A DNA stretch of 64,000 nucleotides from Salvia splendens (taxonomy: Eukaryota; Streptophyta; Magnoliopsida; Lamiales; Lamiaceae), in contig NC_056042.1 of NCBI RefSeq assembly GCF_004379255.2, positions 32,343,928 to 32,407,927 of the forward strand, written 5' to 3'. Of this stretch, positions 47,485-58,647 are shown piece by piece. The notes under the pieces were generated by a model. The model did no database searches, was not told the origin of the DNA, and saw nothing but the letters and a program-made list of their open reading frames with translations. Both the position numbers and the translations under genes were made by a program. Each line of letters begins with the position of its first letter. Within the stretch, counting starts at the first letter, position 1.

Positions 47485-49131
47485 TAATAATAATAGTTAT
47501 ACAATATTGTACTACACTCCATTAAATAGCTAAATTGTAAGAATTCTAAAACTAGGAAAAAGAATCCCTAAGAAAAGTTATGATTCAGAATTTTGGAAAG
47601 CGGCATTACTTTCCTTATTTTCAAGATTCTGATCACTTTTTCTTGTAGATAATACACTTTCCTTCTCAGTCTAAAATAATGCTCCCTACTGGAGTACATT
47701 TTATTTTTATAAAGAATAAATTGAGTTTTTTTCAAATAATACATTTAATATCTTTTTTTTCTTCAGTTAAAATTTTCAATTCTCTTTCCTTTTTCTTTCT
47801 CCAATAAAATGCATTAATCAAAATTCTAAAAATTACGTGTCGACTAAGAAATATATCATGTTACTAAAAACGGAGATTCATGAAAGTATTCAAATAAATT
47901 AAGTCCTACATATTTAACTACGAGTTGTTCGCATTCATTTATAGCTGACCATAAACTAGTTCCCTCATTAATATTTTAAATATAATTTTGTTTTCTATTA
48001 TTTTATTTATTAAATTACAAAATATATCCTTATTATAATCGATCATATTAAAACTAAATAGTTAGGGGTGACGAAACGAGTAACCGCGGTTACCCGAACC
48101 TGATTTTGCGGGTACCCGAACCCAAAAAGCTCAATATTTTATCATCCAATCCAGACCTGTATGGTTATACGGTTATCCCAAACCCGCAGTTGTGGGTACC
48201 CAAACCCGCCGGCATCATTTGAGTTAATAGTGTCACTATGTGTACGTATATAATATATATGTGTGTACTGTCATTCATCGTTACAATTGTACATAAATAG
48301 TTGATTAGGCTCGTTTCATACATTGGTTTTTGGGTGATTTTACGTGCTTTTGGGGTAGACAATGCGTAAACCATGAGTTTAAGTGTGCAGGGTGGCTGTT
48401 GGATCACTTAGATCGTGCCAACTAGCTAAGTAGACGCAGGTTGAGCAAAATGAAGTTGAATTGCAGAAAAGGCGTCCAACTGATCAAGAGGAGTTATCAA
48501 AAGGAGCAGGCATTGCAAGGAGTGGGACAGAGGAGAGAGAACTCGAAGATATCCCTTACTATAAGGGTACAAATGTCAAATCATGGAGGATATACAATAG
48601 GGATTGGAGCTTGGAGTGGTCCTATATAAAGGGAGGAAAATTGAAGGAAGAATGCGCCATTTTTGGAGTCTCTCCATTTCTCAAAAGCATGCAAAAAGAA
48701 ATTGTTTCAATATTACTCTTCTTCCATCCGCCGTTAGGAGTCCCGGTTTACCATTTTAGTCCGTTCGCGGTTTGGAGTTCCGGTTCACTTTTACTATAAA
48801 TGGTAGGTAGACCCCACATTCCAATAACTCATTCCACTCATATTTTATTATAAAACTAATACGTAAAAATAAGTCTCACATTTCACTATCTTTTTCCACC
48901 CATTTTTTATTGTATTTCTTAAAATCTGTGCCGAACTCAATTGGAACTTCTAATGACGGACATTATACTTAAGTCTCTTTTCATTTATCTTACTTCATTC
49001 TCTTTTACTTTATTTATCATTCACTTAACACAATATTCTTAATTCCGTTTCAGGAAGAACTGCCACAATTAGAAAGGAAGAGAGGGATTTAGACACGTTT
49101 GAACTCACTTAGGAATGCAATGTCATAAGCC
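47485..49131. other. Intergenic
   Basis: No gene. At 48062 TTAGGGGTGACGAAACGAG followed by GGGTACCC and GGTTACCC repeats resembles a hAT-type transposon end; the partner end was not found. 48380-48800 has short open frames that look like worn repeat DNA. Confidence 0.5.
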
Positions 49132-49486
49132 ATGAAGCCATTGTCGTTGCATTTGCTTGTTGCTGTTGTTGTCGGAATCAGGTTTGCTGCTTCACAAACA
49201 AACGTGGAGACCCTTCCCGGCTACGACGGAGCTCTGCCTTTCAAACTCGAAACAGGGTCTCTCCATTTCTCAATTCACTTCACTACACTCTGTTTTGTCT
49301 GTTTAATTGGAAAGAATTGATGTCGTTTTGTGGGATTCAGATATATTGGTGTTGGAGAGGATGATGAAGTCCAGCTCTTTTACTACTTCATCGACTCCCA
49401 AAACGACCCGAATAGAGACCCTTTGCTGCTCTGCCTCTCCGGCGACCCTGGTTGCTCTACCCTTTACGGATTCTTTTACTTCCATC
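49132..49486 (+). pseudogene. SCPL (serine carboxypeptidase-like) pseudogene, exons 1-2 only
   Basis: Exon 1, 49132-49257, begins MKPLSLHLLVAVVVGIRFAA with [19 protein letters not shown]. Exon 2, 49341-49486, reads [16 protein letters not shown] and then [16 protein letters not shown]. The oxyanion-hole motif normally NGGPGCS is SGDPGCS here and a Trp is replaced by Cys. After exon 2 the sequence jumps to DNA homologous to the far 3' flank of the intact gene (see 62380-62985). Exons 3-14, with all catalytic residues, are therefore absent. Confidence 0.87.
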
Positions 49487-50275
49487 CAACCGTAAAAATG
49501 TATTAAATTGGTAGGCTTCTCTTCTTAAAAAACATTCAATATGTAATGCATTGGCAATCACATCCATAATTATAAATACTCTAAAAAAAAAAGAATTGCT
49601 GAAACCTAATTATCCTAATTAATTATATGGTTCCATAAAAATATACTACAACACCTCATAAGGTCTCCAAGACCTTACATAACCGAGGGCACCCCGACAA
49701 AACCAAAAAACACAAAAGGAAGAAGAGGAAATGAGCAGAATCATAAAGAGACAAAAAGAAACCAAAATACCAGCCAAATAAACAAGCTACAAGCTGGACA
49801 TACACGTCCCCGTCCCCGAGGTGAAGAGAACGTATCTGTGAGTCGCATACGTCCTCTTTTACTCTTTACTAATTTCCCACTAAAACTCGTACCGTCCACA
49901 AATGAAATTATTTTTTGTGGGTGGATGGAATATATGCTACTACTTGGCCGATTCCATATTATGATTGAAAGTAAATTTACCAAATAATATGAATCAAAAA
50001 TTTGAGGTGGAATACTGTTAAATCAAAATATCTGAATTGAAAACACATTCAGAATATATTAGGAGTAGTTTAAAATACTAACCAAACTTTTTCACTTTTT
50101 TTTTATTATTATGTCAAGTTAAAACTTTTTGTATTAATTTGAAACATTGGTGAAACATTTTGTTTGTAGGGTATAATTATCATGCTTCACGATAGTAAAT
50201 GTTGCGAATAGTGTTGTAAAAATAGTTGTTAGACTCTTTACACGAGAAAATATTCAGTGGTGTAGGCATACCACA
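49487..50275 (+). repeat. Copy of the intact SCPL gene's downstream flank
   Basis: Homologous, with small indels, to 62380-62985: ACCGTAAAAATGTATTAA, TTCAATATGTAATGCAT, GGAAATGAGCAGAATCATAA and GAGAAAATATTCAGTGGTGT occur in the same order in both. Confidence 0.85.
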
Positions 50276-50757
50276 TGGCAACGTGACATGGTATGTCCAC
50301 TAATAACTCTTAAGAATAAAATATAATCATTCATAATTATTACTTACTCTATATATGTATTCATGGAGTATTAAATATAGTAATTCCTAAATTTTTGGAT
50401 AGTTTCCAAACTTCTTAATAATATCCATATTTATAAAAGATAATATATTTAATATGGCCTCTTTAATTCCATTGTCAAAGAATTATTGGTGGGACAAACC
50501 ATGTCATATTGCCATGTGGTATGTCGCCAATATTTTCTGTGTATTTACACCATACCCTCAATAATAGATGATGAAACTTACTTATTAATTGTTGAGAGAT
50601 TTTATAAGTGTATTGATAGCTCAATAATACTCCAAAAAACTATAGTATAAGATGTGAATGGTGTTTTGAATAATTATTATTGGATTAAAGTAAGATCACA
50701 TGTTGATCTGAGCAGCAGCAGACAAAGTAAATTAGAAATGCAAAGTTGATTGCCGTG

Positions 50758-51866
50758 ATGCCATTTTTGTAGCATTTGCTTGTTGCTTTTCTTGTCGGAA
50801 TCAAGTCTGCTGCTCACAATCAATCGTCAAAAACCTCCCCGGCTACGACATAGCTCTGCCTTTCAAACTCGAAACAAGGTTTCTCCATTTCTCAATTCAC
50901 TAGCTACACGTAAAAATCTCATTGCTCAACATCTTGTTATGTGATTTGCAGATACACAGAGCTATACAAGAGCAAGATCAAGGAGGCTTATCTCATGTTT
51001 GCTACAGTCAAGGCAAGATAAAGATGTAGTGTAAATTTTTTTATATTAAATTTGAAATGAAAGGAAATATTAGAATTTTTTTATGGTTGGCAATGCATAT
51101 ATATATATATATATATGCAGGGGGCAGGGCATACAGCACCAGAATATAGGCCTAGGGAGTGGTTTGGAAATGTTAAGAAGATGGTTATCTCTCTTCCCAC
51201 TCTAAATACTCTCTCACCTTCATCTTCAGTTGTGTAATAATTTTCCAGATGGCTTTGTCTGTTAAACAAGTGCAGTGCAGTGCACCAAGCTTATTAATTT
51301 TGCTCATATTCTGGAGCCAATATGCAAATACATGTCACCAAAACCAAGTGGTTTTGGATGGTTCATACCATCTCTAGTAGATGATCCAATCGACTTCCTC
51401 TCCCTCTCCAGCCGAAATGAACTAACATGCCGCGTATTCCTCTACTCTTCCTGTCACATTACCTTCATGTCATCATCGACCTAACTCAAAGCTGTCGTCT
51501 TTTGCAGGAAGACCTATATGTGACCCCTAACGATGAAACTGTGGGAGAAGATCTGCACATCCGAGACCCCAACCTTTTGAATTTGAGTATAACACATTAT
51601 TAAGATGTTGTTCTTGAAAATCTATCAATTAGGGAACGGTACCTGATTGGACGAGATGTAACAAGAGTTCTAGCTACGAATTTGATTCCACAGTCTGATA
51701 ATTCGTGTATATTTTCGACCATGTTAGTGAAACTATTCATACACCTCTTTGTTACAGTGGCGATCACGACATGGGTATACCTTATGTTGCCACGTTGAAA
51801 TGGATACGCACACTGAATGTGTCCGTAAATATACACAAAAGATACAAAAAGTAAATGAATACATCC

Positions 51867-51897
<31 letters not shown>

Positions 51898-51981
51898 GGG
51901 GCAGGACATACAACACCATCATACAAGCCTAGGGAGTGTTTGGGAATGTTAAGAAGATGGCTATCTCTCTTCCCACTGTAA
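50758..51981 (+). pseudogene. Scrambled SCPL exon fragments from at least two copies
   Basis: Order on the plus strand, named after the exons of the intact gene: exon 1 (50758-50878, with TAG soon after ATG), exon 13 (50952-51012), exon 14 (51121-51205, with one extra base in GAGTGGTTTG), then exon 9 (51281-51433), exon 10 (about 51508-51571), exon 11 (51633-51690, truncated), exon 12 (51758-51830, truncated), and a second exon 14 (51898-51981, frame intact to [10 protein letters not shown]...LSLFPL). Exons 2-8 are missing. Two exon-14 copies with exon 9 after exon 14 cannot come from one simple deletion, so a rearranged tandem array is implied. No functional product is possible. Confidence 0.88.
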
Positions 51982-52856
51982 AATCTTTCTTATCTTTATT
52001 TGTGTAATATATTTCCATACATGCTTGGAGTAAAGCTCTTGGAATTTACTACTTCGATTTCTCTATGTTACTAAACTCTTATGTTTATTTGTAATAGTTG
52101 CACAATTAGGGGTTTAATTAACAATTATATTCGAAAGTTAATTTATAACTTAGAACTTAGAAGTTGACACGAAAGTTAATTTATAACTTAGAAGTTGACA
52201 CGAAAGTTAATTTATAACTTAGAACTTCGAAGTAGAAACCAAGAACAAGAGTGATTGATTAAGTATTACTATCATTTTAGAATTAATCCTTAAGTGAATG
52301 TGAACGTAGACACACTGAGTTAGATTCTATGGTATGTCAGAAATAAATTGAACACGGATCGATTATAAGTTAGATTTTATATGTCAAATACTATAATCTT
52401 TCTTGGTACAATCAAATAGAATGATAAAATAATACTATGTGATTCTTATTTTCATTTATTCATTTGCTTGGTACGACAAAATAAATAAGGGAATTGAATG
52501 AAAATACAAAAGAAATGGAAAAAAATTGTCATTTTATTCTTATCTTTATTACACGTTAACCCACAACACTTTACCTATATATTTTATTTGAATTACACGT
52601 TAACCCACAACACTTTACCAACAATAATAATAATAAATTAATAGTATAATAATATATTATAAATATTATTTATTCAATAAGAAAATTAAATTACATGGCT
52701 TACATAATATCATAAATTGTTTGAAATAAAAAGTAATCAAAACTTAATTAACTAATGTTAATTAAAGAATAAAATTTAATTAATAAACCAAAAGGATCCA
52801 CAATTAATTCAATGTGAGCCCATTCAATAAATTAAACATAACATCATTACCTCAGC
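51982..52856. other. Intergenic with short tandem repeats
   Basis: About 52130-52225 holds three units around GAAAGTTAATTTATAACTTA. A 28-bp repeat ATTACACGTTAACCCACAAC occurs at about 52550 and 52592. No gene. Confidence 0.6.
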
Positions 52857-52931
52857 TCAGCCCGCGGTCTTCTTCTTCTTCTTCTTCATCCCGACGCCTT
52901 CTTCTCCAGAATCCACCACAATCGTTACCAG
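52857..52931 (+). other. Probable 5' UTR exon of the ARMC7-like gene
   Basis: A CTT-rich stretch (CTTCTTCTTCTTCTTC) ending ACCAG|GTATGTC. An acceptor TTACAG at 52990-52995 precedes the coding exon's ATG by four bases. Confidence 0.6.
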
Positions 52932-52999
52932 GTATGTCTCTATAAATCTGCAAATACATAACAACTATGAATCGCATTAAAATTTTGCATTACAGTAAC

Positions 53000-54174
53000 A
53001 TGTTTACCAATGATCAAAGACAAAAGGTGCGCACTGGAAAATATGGATCTCCAAGGTTGCAATATCTCCAGGTGCAGTTTCCTAGCTCAATCAAAACATA
53101 ATTTAGCACTCGAATTTTTCCATTTTGTATAATTTATCGCCTATTTAACGCATTATTTGATTGTTGCAATGATAATTTTGTCAATTGATGGGGACCTGGT
53201 TTTAGGGCTTTAGCTTTGTATATTTCTGTCTCACAGGAACTGGCTGCACAATTTCAAAATGCATCTGATGAAGGTATGTGTTGTCAATCAATTGGTTGTA
53301 TTTGAACAACAAATTCACTGTTTATGTGATTTCAGCGTTTAATATTTTGTGGTTTAAACTAGTATATGGGGACTTGATGATATTGCAGAAACAAAAGAGA
53401 AAGTTGTTGCTAGTTTGGGGAACTTTGCTTATGATCCTTATAATTATACATTCTTCCGCCAGGTTGTGTTTTTATCGTATGTGGTTTAGTTTATTGAAAA
53501 CAGATCTTGTATTGGTGACACGAACAGCTATTCTTGTTTTGTCGAGCAGCTGAATATTTTGGAACTTTTTCTGGACTGCCTAACAGAGTCCAATGAGAGG
53601 CTTGTGGAGTTTGCAGTCGGTGGAATTTGCAATGCTTGTGCAGGTGTGGTCGGACACGATGTAGTTATCATTTTTTTCCCGTTGCAACGATTTCTCATTC
53701 AGAATTCTTTTCCCACTTGCAGATCCAACAAATGCTGCGGTTGTCATCCAATGCGACGGTATTCCTCTTGTCATCCAATGCTTATCGAGCCCTGTTAGAA
53801 ACACGGTAAATCTTACTATATTAGCTCTGAACAATAACATGTACTCCTGTATGCATTCGACTTATCTCAGTCATGTTTACATTTGCACTACTGTCATCAA
53901 TAAAAAGATTCTATTCAAGATTGTTTTGTAGCTTTGAACTGATTTGATATCTCTCGTCTCAATGTAGTTAAGGTTATGCTCATCGAAATTTGCTTAAAAC
54001 GCTTATATGTAGGTGAATTACGCAATTGGATCTCTGTATTATCTGTGTAGTGCAAAGGCTGAGGATGAAATTTTGAAACCAGAGGTAGCGGATGCTATGA
54101 AAAGATTTGCAGCAGCTGATGCGAGCTTTAGCAATCTAGCACGGGCGTTCTTGGATAGGTACGTCTCTCAATGA
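53000..54174 (+). CDS. Armadillo repeat-containing protein 7-like (ARMC7)
   Basis: Six coding exons: 53000-53071, 53237-53273, 53389-53462, 53550-53643, 53723-53805 and 54013-54174, giving 173 residues, close to the family's length. All introns are GT-AG and in phase. The protein starts MFTNDQRQKVRTGKYGSPRL and contains ARM-like helices: NFAYDPYNYTFFRQLNILEL, FAVGGICNACADPTN, CLSSPVRNTVNYAIGSLYYL, and a C-terminal ANAMKRF-like helix ending SFSNLARAFLDRYVSQ. ARMC7 is conserved from plants to animals, a single compact ARM fold, probably a protein-interaction scaffold. I do not assign a pathway. A UTR exon and first intron lie upstream. No lesions are seen. Confidence 0.94.
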
Positions 54175-55776
54175 AAAATAGGTTTGTGTTGCAGCATGTA
54201 AGTATAGCAGCAGTTATCAACAACCTGGAAAAGTCATGTTTCACATTTCCTGCATTTTTAGCTTGCAAGTTGGAATTTATGATCCTACATGACATGAATG
54301 AAAGCAAGAGGCTTATCAGATGCGAAATCTTGAAGATAAAAGTGATTAATTCTCTTGTAAAATATTTTAATTTTCTTTTGATGCATTTTATTTTATTTTC
54401 TTCTCTTGTAAAACATTTCATTTTGTATTTTTTTTTATCGTAAAATGTACTAAAAACTTATTGGAAAGAAAACTCGAATCTCTATACTTTTCTATAATTT
54501 GGGGTGACACAAGTCGCACAATAAGGTTTGTAAATTCCTGCCAAATTTCTATAGAACACCCTTTTTATGAGTGTTTATCTCAAAATCTTTAAAAAGGAAA
54601 GTCGATTAGTCTTAACCACCGGTTCGGTAAACCTTGGGCAGGTCTAGTGTGACATGGATGTCGGGAACGTGATTTCAACCCTATTTTTTGTAGGGAACGT
54701 GATTGTGCCTGAATGAGCGGTGATTTCAGCTCTATTAAATCTTAACATAAACAATCGTGAAGAACAAGTGGAACGGAAGGAATACGATTTGAACCGTATT
54801 TTTTTCAATAAAAGACATAAATCTTGAGTGGAACGACGTCGTTTAATAATTTATTCCACGTCAAAACGTTGCCGGCATCCATGTCATACCTTGGTGATGT
54901 CCATGTCAAGCTCAAGTTTCTCCAAATTCAAATCCATGGGACAATTCAGGAAATTGTCAAATTTATGATTTAATCGGCTATTTTTGAAAACTATGAGATA
55001 GATTAGAATTTCACTGGTTTTATTTGGCCATTTACCCTAATTTTTTCATGCATCCAACTCTTTTTGCAAATAAAATCAAATAAATGGGACAGTTAATAAC
55101 ACTGACGGAACTTAATAATTAAGCTTAAAGTACCATTAATTTAAGTCTAATTTGTCAAACCCAAAACAAATACTTCTACATTGAAATAATAGTTCATTGA
55201 TATATGCATTGTGACAAATAGTGTATATCATGATTTACGTAATTAGTCAAACAGATTGCGCTTGAGACCAAATTACAGCTACTAGTGTGACAACGTCAGG
55301 CATTCAATTCTAAACCTAATTCTTTTCTTTCTCCTTTTGTCCCGGAGCTACTTATTTTTCTAAATCTTTTCGTATTGATTGAACTGCAAAAAGATTCCTA
55401 CAACGTTAGAGGAAAAAAATAACAAAAATATAAAATGCTGCAATAGTAATTAGAAACCGTAAAAAATGTTCAACATGACCCAATCTTGAGCGGGCAAATC
55501 ACGTCGCAAAAGTTTTATGTCAAAAAACTCTAGTGTGCGCACCTGCACGGTGTGTACACTCTTCTTCTCCGATCCTCCCTTCTCCATTCTGTTGCCTTCT
55601 ACACCTCCATCGCAATCTACTCGCTTGTCTACTTGAGCTCACCGCGCGCTGGGCCGAAGACTAGCTCAACTTTTAAATGGGTTTGTATTTGGTAGCAAAT
55701 GTCATCCCAAAAATTGCCATGGGTGAGAAAGAATGATTGTGGACCTTTTGTCCATAGTTAAAGACGTACACATAAG
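54175..55776. other. Intergenic
   Basis: 3' flank of the ARMC7-like gene and AT-rich DNA. No gene or bounded element recognised. Confidence 0.5.
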
Positions 55777-57646
55777 GTCATCCATAACGTTGTCACTATA
55801 CCGTCCCTTAAAACACTATTTGCTGGCCCCACTGTACTTTTTTACTCCATCTCTTAACTAAGGGACGGAACCTGCAACCCTCCCTTAACCGTCCCTTATA
55901 TTACTATTCATTCAATTTCGTTTTTTTTATTTTTTTTTCCAATAAATTCAATTAATAAAAAACACACTTCATTAACAATAAAATAAAATTACAACATAAA
56001 ATAAAAATACAACTTAAAAGTTAAAAAATTAAAAAAACAAACAAATTAAAATCCTAAAAAAATAAACGTGGCATAATTTAAAATATAATTTTATAGAAAA
56101 TAAAAAAACTACTTCGCCGGCGAATCATCCCCCGAATGCGGTGGAGGTGCACTAAAGCCGGTAGGAGGCAGAAGGCCAAGTTGGGCTGCCATAAAGACAA
56201 TTCCGTTCCACTAGGCTTGGTACTGGGCGAGCGTAAAGCGGGAAGTGTCCGCCATTGTGGCGGTCATGTACATGGCCATAAGGGGGTTCGAGCCTCCCCC
56301 TGAGCCCAAGCCCGAGCCAGCCTGGCTTGATTCGCCTCGGCCCTTCCTCGCTCTAGCCGCCTTCGCCGCCTTGGTCCCTTGCGGCCGACGGCGCCCATGG
56401 GAGGATCCCCCGGCATCGTCGGCCGTGCCCTCAACCTCCTGCGAGGCACCCTCTTGTGCGCCGCTGCCCTCACCGGCGTCACCAGACGAGTATTGGCTAC
56501 TCGTCGTGTGCTTCGTGCGCTTGGAGGTTGAGCCCGAGCTGGAGCGGACACCGCCGACCCACCTTTCCTCATCCTTGACGACCTGCCAAACATCAACAAA
56601 TTTGAATTGTTTGCCGGTGTCGTCGTGGTAGACGGGCAAAGCCGACCTCAGAATGTCGGCGCCCGTGGATCCGCTTTGGTACTGAGCCGTTTCGTTCGTG
56701 TAGATGTCGCAGAATCTTTTGACCTCTCTGTCAACTCGGTCAAAGTGAGCGCGAAGCATCTTATATGTGCGGCAGCGGGACCCCTTTTGCTTAATCTGGT
56801 GGTAGGCCTCGGAGACCTTTTCCCAGAAACACTTCCGGCTTTGTTGATTTCCGACGATGGGATCGTATGAAACACGGATCCAGGCGTTGTACACCGCCAT
56901 CGTTTCTTTGCTGCTGTACGGATGCCGGCCTAGATCCTCCTCCTCGCCCGCCTCCGTCTCTGCCCTGGAGCTTCCACCGCCTCGGCCTCCTCCACCGCCT
57001 CGGCCTCTTCCCGGAGTGGGTTCAACGGGATAATCCTCCTGAATCTGGGATAATTCCTACGAATACCGCGGGGCAGAGGGACGGGCGTATGCATCCACGT
57101 CAAAATTGGGTGGTTGGTACCCCCCCGGCGTCGACGAACCCTGGTTGCCCGGCGTCGACGAACCGGAACCACCCAATGTGTTGTACATACTCCCCTAGTC
57201 GCCGGACATTTTGTGATGAGATGTTAGATGAAAATTGGAGAGGAAATGAAGATGATTTGGGGAGAGAAGATGTGTAGTTGTGTGTGAAATGAGGATAATT
57301 AGGAGTAGTTATAGAGTAAAAAAAATAAAAATAAAAAAATAAAAAAACGGCTAATTAAACTGTAATATTACCGTTTACAAATTTTTTTTTAAATTCGAAT
57401 TTTTTTAAAAAAAAGATTTATTGCGTCAGCGTGACGATGCTCACTCGCGGGCCGGCGAGTGGGCGTCACGCATGGCTCCTGGGCGCGCCACGTCGCCTCG
57501 GCGCGTGGCGAGATGGCTTGTCACTCGTCACGCCGTGACGGGACGCGGGACGGGCTGGGGACGAGATGGGGCGCCGCAATGCTTCACGTTCCGTCCTACC
57601 CCCGTGACGGAACGTGGGACACCCGCGTAACGCGTTGCGGGTGCCC
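55777..57646 (-). mobile_element. PIF/Harbinger element with ORF1 only
   Basis: Left end GGTCATCCATAACG, right end the complement of GGGCACCCGCAACG. Flanked by a TAA duplication (55774-55776 and 57647-57649). 1,870 bp. A minus-strand ORF1 fills the centre; no DDE transposase is present. The right subterminal zone is unusually GC-rich (CGCGTTGCGGGTG, GTGACGG motifs). Confidence 0.82.
56211..57209 (-). pseudogene. Harbinger ORF1 (Myb/SANT-like), two premature TAG codons
   Basis: The open part 56900-56211 (229 residues) reads MAVYNAWIRVSYDPIVGNQQ, FWEKVSEAYHQIKQKG, RAHFDRVDREVKRFCDIY, then a Ser/Gly-rich region and an Ala/Arg-rich basic stretch. This is the same protein class as plant proteins annotated glutathione S-transferase T3-like, here the Harbinger Myb-like ORF1. 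In the same frame the ORF extends upstream to an ATG at 57209 (MSGD), interrupted by TAG at about 57197 and again near 57055. Otherwise the whole 333 codons are open. So the copy is nearly intact but cannot make full-length protein. Confidence 0.85.
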
Positions 57647-57796
57647 TAATATGCTACTCAAAGATTCCTTTTGTTAAATAAAGCAGCCAATCAAATCAGC
57701 AATAAAACTTTTGAAATGATTTTGACTTTTAATTTTGACCAAATAAGAGACATTATAAAGAAAAGTGCGCAGGTAAAAATGAGTCTCATTTTATTA

Positions 57797-58438
57797 GAGC
57801 ATCCACAATAGTGGACGAGCCGGCGGACGAGCGATCGGTGAGCCGCTTGTCCGTCGCGCTCGTCCACTATTGCGATCGGCGACCGGTGAACGGACGAGCC
57901 AGATGGACAACCTCTCGTCCGTCGGATTTCTCGCTCGTTCGCGTCTCGTCAGTCCGCTATTGTCAGACGAGAGCACTTTTTGATTTTTTTAATTTCAACT
58001 CTATATATCTGGCTCGTTGCACTTCATTTCATTTACATTTCATATCATGCACAATGATCGTCGAAAATGAAGGCCTAAAACATAAACATATCATATCAGT
58101 GATGCCCCCGTTCGGCTAGCGACAAACTATACAAATTCAAGGCATAATAACATGTACTTTGTTTAAATTGTTTTTTTTTGCATTGTACTATTTTAATTTT
58201 TTTATTTAATAAAATTATTATTGCACTTTCTCCGTCCGTATCCGTAATTGCGTATTTGTGAATTTCTATTATTGTGCTTGTCCGCCGGGATGTCCTAGTG
58301 CTTGTCCGCTATTGTGCAGTGGGAGATGTTCTAGTGATGTGGCAGTGCAATGAGATATCCTAGTGACGTGGTATATGAGGTGTTTTTTGGATGTCCTAGT
58401 GCTGGTTAGTCGGGACGTCCGCCCTATTATGGATGCTC
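57797..58438. mobile_element. PIF/Harbinger deletion derivative
   Basis: Begins GAGCATCCACAATAGTGGAC and ends with the complement (ATTATGGATGCTC). TTA flanks both sides (57794-57796 and 58439-58441). 642 bp. It keeps a TATA-like CTATATATCTGGCTCGTTG and ATGCACA...ATGATCGTCGAAAATGAAGG, the same transposase-tail segment as the element at 15.2 kb but with a 2-base loss that shifts the frame. Confidence 0.87.
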
Positions 58439-58647
58439 TTAAAGAGAATTTTATTTTCTTGAACAGATAAAAAATAAAAGTTACATTTAGACTATAAAGT
58501 GGAAAGAACACTGGAAGACGACAAAAAGGGAATATGTTGAATAGTCGATAATTGGTGTTTTGACAGTTTAGCCCTTTGATTAGGATAATATCACGTGATC
58601 TTTTTAAGCAGCAGCCGATGTTTGAAATTAAGACACGTTGAAATTTC

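Noticed and set aside
48062..48200. Possible hAT transposon end (TTAGGGGTGACGAAACGAG)
   Set aside because: Only one end seen; no matching terminus or 8-bp duplication found, so no element is bounded.
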